From Prevotella sp. (GTDB lineage Bacteria; Bacteroidota; Bacteroidia; Bacteroidales; Bacteroidaceae): a stretch of DNA of 64,000 nt. The stretch lies in NCBI GenBank assembly GCA_017548275.1, contig JAFZAH010000027.1, positions 1 through 64,000 on the forward strand. Reading direction: 5' to 3'. The translations under genes and the position numbers were made by a program. Shown here one piece after another: positions 26,508 through 33,652 of this stretch. The notes beneath the pieces are model-generated. The model made no database searches and was not told where the DNA came from. It worked only from the letters and a program-made list of their open reading frames with translations. Positions within the stretch are counted from its first letter, which is position 1. Each line of letters starts with the position of its first letter.

Positions 26508-26540
26508 GCAAATATAGCGAATTTATATTGAATACACAAG
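26508..26540 (-). promoter_or_regulatory. Promoter of lutABC
   Basis: Minus-strand -33 CTTG (26537-26540; consensus TTTG), 20-base spacer, -7 TATATTTGC (26508-26516). It lies 42 bases upstream of the lutA ATG. Confidence 0.6.
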
Positions 26541-26767
26541 TAATCGGGTGTTTTTTTGAAAAATAATACAGGTACGGGATCTTATCTCGCATTTAGAAAT
26601 GCTCATACTCATAGCAACAGTATGGCAATTGGCTTTCCTTTCGGCCGCCGACCTTTGGTTCCCGATGAGCATACCCTGCCTCTCCCCATGAATGAGAAAG
26701 GGAGCGGACTGGTACCAATGAGATGATTACCAAAACGACTTGACGGTAATACTATCAACCCCTCGTT
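26541..26767. repeat. Gene-free gap with a dispersed element
   Basis: No full gene is visible. Two segments recur elsewhere in diverged form: 26631-26664 resembles 52921-52950 (opposite strand), and 26700-26728 resembles 60463-60491 (same strand). Several minus-strand frames remain open for 40-50 codons here, but none has a convincing start, so this may be a decayed coding element or a structured repeat. Confidence 0.5.
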
Positions 26768-28093
26768 TTAATGTCGAGAAAACTGATAGCGGAAACCGAA
26801 TTGCAGACTGGGATTAACAGGTTTGTCTTTGAAGAAATTCTGAATGTCACTTCCATTATCAGGATACCATGTGACACCCGGCTCTACATAAAGCGACCAT
26901 GAGGGAAGGAACTCGTATTCCGCGCCAATGACAGCACTCATCGACCATTGCAGGCGGTCATGACGGAGATGGCTTTTCACACCATCGGTTTTCACGTTGG
27001 CAGAGGTGTTGATATGCATTGCCCCTCCCGCTGCTGCATAGACCGAGAAGGCGCCTTTTTTCCAAACATCGTACGAGGCGGTGAGGGGAATGCCCAGATA
27101 TTGCAACGACTGTTTGTCGGTGATGGTCACGCCGCGCATGTCATGGAAGAACTCCGATGACAACCAACTGTATGTGAGTCCCGTCTGCACTGCCCACCGT
27201 CCGCCCAAAGGAATTTTGGCAGAGACGCCCGCCACGACAGGGCGATGATGGACACTGCGGTCGGCATATCCCGCCAACTGATAGATCTGGGCTGCCCGGT
27301 ATCCTTCCGGCGCATTATCAAAAGCATAGTTATAGACATCGGCGAGCGCAGGACTCATATACATCGGTAAAGCATCACCGCCACGCCCGAAGATATTATC
27401 GGCAAAAAGGGAGAATGTGAGAGATTCACTTGAATTCCCGCTATAAGAGGGAGCCACTTGTTGAGTCAGGTGGTGGGGCGTACTTTGAGGGATTGTGGTT
27501 TGATGTACAGGGGTTTTTGGTTCCTGCTGACTCCCCTCTGCCTCCTCTAACTTGGAGGGCGAGTCGGCGAGAGCATCATCCCCCGTATTCCCTATGGCAG
27601 AGGGGGAGTCGGTGAGAGCGACATTGGGGCGGGAGTCAAGATTGGAGGGGTGACTCTGTTCCCCCTCTAAGTTAGAGGGGGTTAGGGGGAGTCTGTCACT
27701 GAGAATCCTCTCTTCAGAAAGATTACCATCAGGAAGTTTGTCATCAGGATCTCTATCGGCAGGATGGCTGTCGTTATGAACATTTGGCACGGATTGTTGG
27801 GCCAATGAGGTATCCTCTTGTCCTTCAGAAGGTCCCTGCCCCTTGAAAAGCAAGATGGCGGCGGCAATGACGGCGGCTGCAGCGGTAATCTTTGCCCATA
27901 AGGGAATGACACGCGTTTGTTTCGTTTTTTGTGCTGGTGCGGACGTAGCGTCCGGATATGATTTGTGCTTTTCCTGAGTCGGTGTGTCGGAAGAGAGACG
28001 CGCGTCAATCTCCTCCCACAGGTTGTCAGGCACCTGCGGCTCATACCCGTCGAGACGGTCGCGGAGTTGTTGTTCAAATGTCGCTCTCTTCAT
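26768..28093 (-). CDS. Anti-sigma-factor-like protein fused to a C-terminal outer-membrane-type barrel domain
   Basis: The 441-residue protein starts with a cytosolic part (MKRATFEQQLRDRLDGYEPQ, VPDNLWEEID) like Bacteroidetes anti-sigma factors, then one membrane helix (VIPLWAKITAAAAVIAAAILLF, about residues 62-84). A long Pro/Ser/Asn-rich linker (about 88-210) leads to a beta-rich C-terminal domain (GVSAKIPLGGRWAVQTGLTYSWLSSEF to SLQFGFRYQF) that reads as an outer-membrane barrel with a terminal aromatic strand. It overlaps the ECF sigma gene by 20 bases. The DNA of the linker (27655-27690 and nearby) resembles the intergenic G/C hairpin repeat. It probably holds the sigma factor inactive and may sense envelope signals. 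Confidence 0.75.
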   Translation of the reverse strand: MKRATFEQQLRDRLDGYEPQVPDNLWEEIDARLSSDTPTQEKHKSYPDATSAPAQKTKQTRVIPLWAKITAAAAVIAAAILLFKGQGPSEGQEDTSLAQQSVPNVHNDSHPADRDPDDKLPDGNLSEERILSDRLPLTPSNLEGEQSHPSNLDSRPNVALTDSPSAIGNTGDDALADSPSKLEEAEGSQQEPKTPVHQTTIPQSTPHHLTQQVAPSYSGNSSESLTFSLFADNIFGRGGDALPMYMSPALADVYNYAFDNAPEGYRAAQIYQLAGYADRSVHHRPVVAGVSAKIPLGGRWAVQTGLTYSWLSSEFFHDMRGVTITDKQSLQYLGIPLTASYDVWKKGAFSVYAAAGGAMHINTSANVKTDGVKSHLRHDRLQWSMSAVIGAEYEFLPSWSLYVEPGVTWYPDNGSDIQNFFKDKPVNPSLQFGFRYQFSRH

Positions 28094-28631
28094 GTTGTTG
28101 GATATATGTTTTGATTTTGTTTGCGAGTTGTTTCTTGGCCCTGAGGTATTGCGATGCGGAGGAGTTTTCCTTGATGCCGAGCAAGGAGGCTATCTCCTTA
28201 TGGCTTTTCTGCTCGAAGACGAACAGGTTGATCACCGTCCGGTAGCCCTCAGGCAGTTCAGCAATCATCTTCATCAACTTGTCGGGCGGCACTTTGTTGA
28301 CCGGCGGTTCCGTTCCGTCATCGGGCTCATCGGGTATCGTGTCCAAATCCGCATATCTGACCCTTTGTTTCAGGTAATTGAGAGATTCGTTTGCCACGAT
28401 ACGGATAATCCACGCCTTGAGCGAGCCCTCACCACGGTAGTTAAACGTACGGATGCGGGTGAAAACCTTGACGAAACTGTCTTGCATCACATCTTTCATG
28501 GCGTCCATATCAGCCACATACCGCATCGCTACCGATGCGGCACAGCCCGAAAAACGCCCGTACAACTCACGCTGAGCATCACGGTCGCCACGGCAAACAT
28601 CATGCAAGAGAGCCCTTTCTGTCTTTAACAC
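28074..28631 (-). CDS. ECF-type RNA polymerase sigma factor
   Basis: The 185-residue protein has a sigma region 2 (MKDVMQDSFVKVFTRIRTFNYRGEGSLKAWIIRIVANE) and region 4 (LPEGYRTVINLFVFEQKSHKEIASLLGI..NSSASQYLRAKKQL). No region 1.1 or 3 is present, as usual for ECF factors. The gene overlaps the lipoprotein gene upstream by 7 bases and the anti-sigma-like gene downstream by 20 bases, so the three are one translationally coupled operon. Confidence 0.93.
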   Translation of the reverse strand: MLKTERALLHDVCRGDRDAQRELYGRFSGCAASVAMRYVADMDAMKDVMQDSFVKVFTRIRTFNYRGEGSLKAWIIRIVANESLNYLKQRVRYADLDTIPDEPDDGTEPPVNKVPPDKLMKMIAELPEGYRTVINLFVFEQKSHKEIASLLGIKENSSASQYLRAKKQLANKIKTYIQQHEESDI

Positions 28632-29215
28632 AACAAGTAACCTGATTCGTGCCGGTTAGGATAAAAAGTCAATGTCCAATCTTTTTTGAACACTTGCGCT
28701 TCGCCCGATCCTGTGATGGTAATTATATCCACATTGAGTATGACGACCAACATGCCCGAATTGTTGTAATATCCCGCCTGTGATATGCCACGGAAATCGA
28801 TGCGGGCAGTATATCTCACGCCATCTAAAGTGTAGGAGAACTCATAAGGTTCAAGCGGCATCTCGTATGCCGAGGAGTTAGAATTTAATCCCAACAGCGT
28901 CATCGTCAAAGAGTAGGAGGGAGCCTCGATGCCAGGAATAGCCTGAGAGGCCGCCTCATCGCCCAAGAGATGAGCGAGGATACCCTTATAAGGTAGATTC
29001 GTCAGTGTCAGTTTGTCATCACGCACTGTCATTGCTCCTTCATCGGCTTCGGTCTGGTTGATGCGCCAATAGCCAATATATTGGCCGTTGACAGATGTCG
29101 GTGCCCATGGGTCACGTTGGATATCGTCGTTAGATTCGCCAGCGTCGCACGAAGACAACGCCATGACCATCATTGCCAGATACAATAAACGGTTCATCCA
29201 CTGTTTCATATTCAT
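28625..29215 (-). CDS. Lipoprotein of unknown function, first gene of the ECF operon
   Basis: The 196-residue protein has a lipoprotein signal (NRLLYLAMMVMALSSC, Cys about residue 23) followed by DAGESND and a beta-rich mature domain with LLGLNSNSSAYEMPLEPYEF. It resembles lipoprotein families often found beside sigma factors in Bacteroidetes (possibly DUF4840), but I cannot confirm the assignment. An alternative in-frame ATG lies at codon 3. The overlap with the sigma gene suggests a function in the same envelope response. A 10-bp inverted repeat lies upstream (29260-29306). Confidence 0.75.
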   Translation of the reverse strand: MNMKQWMNRLLYLAMMVMALSSCDAGESNDDIQRDPWAPTSVNGQYIGYWRINQTEADEGAMTVRDDKLTLTNLPYKGILAHLLGDEAASQAIPGIEAPSYSLTMTLLGLNSNSSAYEMPLEPYEFSYTLDGVRYTARIDFRGISQAGYYNNSGMLVVILNVDIITITGSGEAQVFKKDWTLTFYPNRHESGYLLC

Positions 29216-29259
29216 ACGTTTTTTAAATCGTTTCTATATACCAAACAACAAAATTACGT

Positions 29260-29306
29260 AATCTTGCACAAGGAGAGATACTTTTTTTCATTTTTCGTGC
29301 AAGATT
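29260..29306. promoter_or_regulatory. 10-bp inverted repeat upstream of the ECF operon
   Basis: AATCTTGCAC (29260-29269) and GTGCAAGATT (29297-29306) are perfect inverted copies separated by 27 bases, 45 bases upstream of the lipoprotein ATG. It may be an operator or an RNA stem; nothing in the window repeats it. Confidence 0.45.
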
Positions 29307-29393
29307 TAGGGGAATGAGCAAATGTCTTTGAGATGGTTGGATGGTGTTTTGCGGTGTTTTGCGGATATCAAAAATAAAAAACTTCGCTAAAAA

Positions 29394-29426
29394 TTTGGTG
29401 TATCGGAAAAATCGCCGTATCTTTGC
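29394..29426 (+). promoter_or_regulatory. Promoter of tRNA-Val
   Basis: -33 TTTG (29394-29397), 20-base spacer, -7 TATCTTTGC (29418-29426), 17 bases before the tRNA 5' end. It is one of the best consensus matches in the window. Confidence 0.8.
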
Positions 29427-29443
29427 AGTCGCAATTCAGGAAT

Positions 29444-29518
29444 AGGGGCGTAGCCCAGTTGGTTTAGAGCGCTGCAGTCACATTGCAGAGGTCATCGGTT
29501 CGAGCCCGATCGTCCCTA
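29444..29518 (+). tRNA. tRNA-Val (CAC anticodon)
   Basis: A complete cloverleaf can be drawn. Acceptor AGGGGCG (29444-29450) pairs with CGTCCCT (29511-29517), with one G-U. The D arm is GCCC...GAGC, the anticodon stem CTGCA/TGCAG with loop GTCACAT (U33, anticodon CAC, A37), and the T arm ATCGG-TTCGAGC-CCGAT. The discriminator is A at 29518 and CCA is not encoded. It reads GUG valine codons. It has its own promoter and terminator. Confidence 0.9.
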
Positions 29519-29522
29519 CAGA

Positions 29523-29560
29523 GAGAGATACCTTTTTTAGAAACGGGTGTCTCTTTTTTG
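29523..29560 (+). terminator. Intrinsic terminator after tRNA-Val
   Basis: GAGATACC pairs with GGGTGTCTC across a T-rich loop, followed by TTTTTTG (to 29560). It starts a few bases after the tRNA 3' end. Confidence 0.75.
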
Positions 29561-29561
29561 T

Positions 29562-29923
29562 TGGAAACCCACCCCAACCCTCCCAAAGGGAGGGCTCTAT
29601 TGGCAGAGTAACTTCCTTAACTTCTTTAACTTCCAGAGTTAGAGTGCTAATGTCTGAACTCCTACACTCCTGAACTCCTGAATAAACACTACGAATTAAG
29701 CGAATTATTCGAAAAAAAAGACAACGGATTTCACTAATTAAACGGATTGGCGAACTAATGTCTGAACTCCTAAATAAAGACTACGTATTAAGCGAATTAT
29801 TCAAAATAAAAGACAACGGATTTCACTAATTAAACGGATTGGCGAACTAATGTCTGAACTCCTACACTCCTAAACTCCTGAACTCCTATGTAATGGCTTT
29901 AACTTCCCAAAAATCACAACATC
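29562..29923. repeat. Composite word repeat between tRNA-Val and the LUD gene
   Basis: No gene is present. The gap begins with a CCCTCCCAAAGGGAGGG hairpin (about 29578-29594), then AACTTCCTTAACTTC words, then two direct copies of an ~80-base block beginning GAATTAAGCGAATTATTC (about 29695-29770 and 29785-29865), each followed by ACTCCTGA words, and ends with a TATGTAATGGCTTTAACTTC word (29887-29908). The ~80-base block recurs at 39588-39665 and, inverted, at 44362-44440. Confidence 0.8.
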
Positions 29924-30559
29924 ATGACTCCATTAGAACTCCGTAATGAGCGACTGGCTCAGAAAATGATTAAGAACTTGGAACGCCGTCATTTCGAGGC
30001 GTATTATTGTAAGACCTCCGCTGAGGCCGTAGAACAAGCCATCAGTCTTATTCCCGAGGGGAGCAGCATCTCCTGGGGCGGTTCTATGTCCATCCGCGAC
30101 ATCGGCCTGACCCGTCGTTTGAAAGAAGGCAATTATCAGGTGTTTGACCGCGACGATGTGACGACCGAAGAGGATAAGATAACCACCTATCGCAAGGCTT
30201 TCGAGTGTGATTTCTATCTGGCCAGTGCCAACGCCATCTCGGAAGACGGTATCATCGTAAGCATCGACGGCAACGGTAACCGTGTGGCAGCCATCACATG
30301 GGGACCGAAACGCGTGATTTTCATCGTGGGTCTGAACAAAGTGGCGCAAAACGTGGAGGCAGCCTTGGCACGTGCCCGCAGCACCGCTTCGCCCATCAAC
30401 GCCGCCCGCTTCGACATCCAGACACCTTGCCAGATTGACGGTGTTTGCCACAACTGCAACTCACCGCAAAGCATCTGCAACTACGTTCATTTCCTGCGCA
30501 ACTCCCACCCCGCCAAGCGCCACATCGTGATTCTCGTAGGCGAGGATTTGGGGTATTGA
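29924..30559 (+). CDS. Solo LUD-domain (lactate utilisation-like) protein
   Basis: The 211-residue LUD-domain protein differs from LutC by its C-terminal Cys cluster (FDIQTPCQIDGVCHNCNSP.SICNYV), which could hold a metal or Fe-S site. The core shows EGSSISWGGSMSIRDIGL and VGLNKVAQNVEAALARARS.ASPINAAR. Proteins of this type are usually annotated only as 'lactate utilisation protein' and their role is unknown. It stands alone, away from lutABC. Confidence 0.82.
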   Translation: MTPLELRNERLAQKMIKNLERRHFEAYYCKTSAEAVEQAISLIPEGSSISWGGSMSIRDIGLTRRLKEGNYQVFDRDDVTTEEDKITTYRKAFECDFYLASANAISEDGIIVSIDGNGNRVAAITWGPKRVIFIVGLNKVAQNVEAALARARSTASPINAARFDIQTPCQIDGVCHNCNSPQSICNYVHFLRNSHPAKRHIVILVGEDLGY

Positions 30560-30787
30560 TTTTGGAACGTTATTTCTGGGTAGTTAAAGAAGTTAAGGAA
30601 GTTATCGCTCACTGCGTTCGCTAAGAAGTTAAAGCCATTACAGAGGAGTTCAGAAGTTCAGGAGTTCAGACAATACCACTCCATTAGCGGAGTAATCTCT
30701 AATCTCTGAACTCTGACGAACTCGCTATCGCTCGTGCGGGCGGGCACAGGGCGCCGAATTGAAATAGCCTTCCACTTTATGCGAGGA
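30560..30787. repeat. Word repeats and a 35-bp direct repeat downstream of the kinase gene
   Basis: The gap holds AAGAAGTTAAGGAAG and TTATCGCTCACTGCGTTCG words, AGTTCAGGAGTTCAG words and, at 30715-30749, a 35-base block that recurs at 32729-32763 on the other side of the kinase-FGE gene with one mismatch. Confidence 0.75.
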
Positions 30788-32617
30788 CTAAAGGGCGAGG
30801 CGTAAGCCGAGAGCATCGAACGCATAATCAGGTGTGAAATAATCACGACTAGACACACGACATCCTCCAACGTCGTTAATCCAACCACCACCTCGATCCA
30901 CATGGTAATAAGCAATAATCTCATTGTAGGGATTCGTAACCGGCGATTTGCTAAAGTAGTCCTTATCATACCAATCCTGACACCACTCCCATACGTTGCC
31001 CGACATATCATACAACCCCAACTCATTAGGGTCTTTCATTGCCACGGGTTGAGTACTTCCTTCAGAAAACATCCTTCCTATAAACGACTTGGATTTTTTA
31101 CTGTTTTCACAAAACCACCCTACAGAATAGATGTCTGAGCCTCCGGCATATTTCGTGTGGTTACTTTTGTTACCACCCCGTGCGGCAAACTCCCATTCTG
31201 CCTCCGTAGGCAACCGGAAATGCTCGCCCGTCATGGAATTCAGTTGGGTTATGAAGTTTTGACAATCGTTCCACGACACTGTTTCCACGGGTCTGTCATC
31301 GTCTTTGAAACGCGACGGATTATTACCCATAACGGCTTTCCACAACGCTTGCGTCACAACTGTTTCACCAATCATGAAACCATCTAATGTTACCTGATGT
31401 GCAGGCTTTTCATTTTGCCTTGCATCTTCTCCCTGTTCTGGAGTCGCTCCCATCATAAATGTGCCGCCCTCAACGGCTATCATCTTGAATGATACTCCAC
31501 GAACAGTAAATGTGCGGTCTTTATTACCAATGATTTGCGTCTCTTGGCTTGTTTCATTTGGACGGGCTGGCACTACAGCATCGTCTCTACTAACCGGAAG
31601 GTCATTTTCATGGACTGGGTTTTCATTCCTCCGACCTTCTGATTTCTGCCCCACATTCGGTGCAGGATTAACCGGCGTTGGCAAAATGGTCGTTTCTCCA
31701 CTATTGACAGGATTTTTTTCGGCTGGTTTACCCTCCAACAATGCCCGTACCTCCTCCACATTCTGCGGCCGTTTTTTGGTGGAAGGGAACATCATCTTGA
31801 GCACCGCCTGCTTGAGGGCAGACGGCCATGACACGAAACTAAACGCATCCTCGCCATCGTCGGTGATGTCAGATGGCGACGGGGGTGTCTGACCTGAAAG
31901 CATGGCATAAAGGGTGGCTCCCAAAGCATAGAAGTCAGTCCAAGGCCCCACGCGGTCGGCTTTACCGTCCATCTGCTCAGAAGGTGCATATCCTGGTGAA
32001 AAGACCATCTGGCTATGCAGGGTTACGCCGCCAGTCGAGTCTATTTGTTTAGAAGCCCCGAAGTCAATGAGCACTGCTTCGTCACCGGCAGTCAACATGA
32101 TATTTGCCGGTTTGACATCGAGATGATATAACCCCGCACGATGAATCACTTCCAACGCATCAAGCACTTGGCGGCAAGTTTTCACTGCTTCCTCTGCTGA
32201 AAGAGGTCCTCCGTTCTGAATACGTTTTTTGAGCGACTCCCCATCTACGAAATCCATCACGTAATAAGAAGTGTCATTGGCATCAAACAAATCACTTACC
32301 CTGACAATATGATTATTTCTTAATTGACTGATACGCCGCGCCTCGGTCTTGAACTTTTCCAGATAGTGTTCAAATAATACACGCGCCGACGGACTGGTCA
32401 CGGTGACACTACATCCGTCTGTTCCCCGCGTGGATTGCTGACTAAGAAAAAACTCCTTCACGGCGACCCTGCAACCCAATTTGGTGTCAACAGCCTCGTA
32501 AGTGTTGCCAAAACCGCCTGACGCCAGATAGCGCTCAATACGATAGCGACCGTCGAGCACAGTACCGACCGGCAACATTTGTGAAAAATCTTTTCCTGAA
32601 TTCATGTCGTTACTCAT
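30788..32617 (-). CDS. Serine/threonine protein kinase fused to a formylglycine-generating-enzyme-like (SUMF1) domain
   Basis: The 609-residue protein begins with a Hanks-type kinase: Gly-loop LASGGFGNTYEA, catalytic Lys54 in VAVKEFF, catalytic loop HLDVKPANIML (HLD in place of HRD) and DFGASK. After a ~60-residue linker (about 300-360), an FGE-sulfatase fold follows: MIAVEGGTFMMGAT, VSWNDCQNFITQLN, FRLPTEAEWEFAARGG, GLYDMSGNVWEWCQDWY and a C-terminal LGLRLAL. This kinase-FGE arrangement is known from chlamydial Pkn1 and other bacterial kinases, where the FGE part is often a ligand-binding domain. No membrane helix is seen. The gene is flanked by a 35-bp direct repeat. TAACTTTGC at 32661-32669 may be the -7 box. 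Confidence 0.9.
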   Translation of the reverse strand: MSNDMNSGKDFSQMLPVGTVLDGRYRIERYLASGGFGNTYEAVDTKLGCRVAVKEFFLSQQSTRGTDGCSVTVTSPSARVLFEHYLEKFKTEARRISQLRNNHIVRVSDLFDANDTSYYVMDFVDGESLKKRIQNGGPLSAEEAVKTCRQVLDALEVIHRAGLYHLDVKPANIMLTAGDEAVLIDFGASKQIDSTGGVTLHSQMVFSPGYAPSEQMDGKADRVGPWTDFYALGATLYAMLSGQTPPSPSDITDDGEDAFSFVSWPSALKQAVLKMMFPSTKKRPQNVEEVRALLEGKPAEKNPVNSGETTILPTPVNPAPNVGQKSEGRRNENPVHENDLPVSRDDAVVPARPNETSQETQIIGNKDRTFTVRGVSFKMIAVEGGTFMMGATPEQGEDARQNEKPAHQVTLDGFMIGETVVTQALWKAVMGNNPSRFKDDDRPVETVSWNDCQNFITQLNSMTGEHFRLPTEAEWEFAARGGNKSNHTKYAGGSDIYSVGWFCENSKKSKSFIGRMFSEGSTQPVAMKDPNELGLYDMSGNVWEWCQDWYDKDYFSKSPVTNPYNEIIAYYHVDRGGGWINDVGGCRVSSRDYFTPDYAFDALGLRLAL

Positions 32618-32890
32618 GGTGCATAGACTTTAGGTGTGTTCTATTAATTCTGATTATTATGCAAAGTTAAGGGAAAAAAACGACACAGAGAAGAAATACG
32701 GCGATTATTTGATAACGGGTAGGCATTTGACGAACTCGCTATCGCTCGTGCTGGCGGGCACAGAGGCACCGCCCCTATACACAGACGTTTCCACAATTTG
32801 TGGGCTAATCTCTAACCTCTCACCTCCAACCTCTCACCTCTTAAGGTATTCTCTTGCCCCCTGCCCCTTGCTCCTTGCCCCTATTATGCT
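32618..32890. repeat. Promoter region and word repeats upstream of the kinase
   Basis: It contains the kinase promoter candidate (32661-32669), the upstream copy of the 35-bp direct repeat (32729-32763), and ACCTCTCACCTCC and CCCCTTGCTCCTTGC words (about 32810-32885), which are the reverse complement of words at 8178-8327. Confidence 0.7.
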
Positions 32891-33652
32891 TCACCCCGGC
32901 AATTGGCGGTTGAGATAATTGTTGAAGGTTTCTTTGTACATATCGGTGACACGAATGATTTCGTCGCCGATATAGAGACAGAGATTGCGGTCGATGGTGC
33001 GTATCTTGCTCAGCGCCACGATGTATGAGCGGTTGACACGCATGAAACGGTCTGTGGGCAACATCTGCTCCACGGCCTTCATGGTAAGGTGGGTGATAAG
33101 CGGCCGACGCTCGTCGTCGAGGTAAAACATCACATAATCTTTCATGCCTTCGACATAAAGAATCTGCGAGAAATCGACACGTTTTAATTCCCCGTCAACA
33201 CGGAGGAAGGTGGACTCTGCAGGATTGAGATTTGAGGATTGAGATTTGTGGTTTTCTGGATTGGTCGGCTCAGCACTGACAATTACTCTCTCTTCACACC
33301 GTGCCATGACTTTTTCCACGGCGTTGAGGAACTTCGTGTAACGGATGGGTTTGAGCAGAAAATCGACGGTATTTACCTCGTAACTCTCGAAAGCGAACTC
33401 ACGGAATGCGGTGGTGAAGATGATAAACGTTTCGGAGGGCAACTGATGTGCCAGTTCCATGCCGTTGACATCGGGCATCTGGATGTCGAGGAAGAGCAAA
33501 TCGACCGGTTCGGCGGTCAGGTGTTGCATCGCCTCGACAGAATCGGTGAAGGACGCCACGAGTGACAATTGCGGTGTCTTATTGACAAACGATTCCAGCA
33601 ATTGTACGGCCAAGGGTTCATCATCTACAATGACGCATGTGAGTGTTTTCAT
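32891..33652 (-). CDS. LytTR-family response regulator
   Basis: The 253-residue protein has an N-terminal receiver domain (CVIVDDEPLAVQLLESF, LLFLDIQMPDVNG with the phospho-Asp, FTTAFREFAFESYE, FLLKPI) and a C-terminal LytTR DNA-binding domain (FLRVDGELKRVDFSQILYVEGMKDYVMFY to YIVALSKIRTID...YKETFNNYL). The linker (about residues 130-148, NHKSQSSNLNPAES) is translated from a GATTTGAGGATTGAG word repeat (about 33219-33250). The gene overlaps the histidine kinase stop by 4 bases. Confidence 0.93.
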   Translation of the reverse strand: MKTLTCVIVDDEPLAVQLLESFVNKTPQLSLVASFTDSVEAMQHLTAEPVDLLFLDIQMPDVNGMELAHQLPSETFIIFTTAFREFAFESYEVNTVDFLLKPIRYTKFLNAVEKVMARCEERVIVSAEPTNPENHKSQSSNLNPAESTFLRVDGELKRVDFSQILYVEGMKDYVMFYLDDERRPLITHLTMKAVEQMLPTDRFMRVNRSYIVALSKIRTIDRNLCLYIGDEIIRVTDMYKETFNNYLNRQLPG

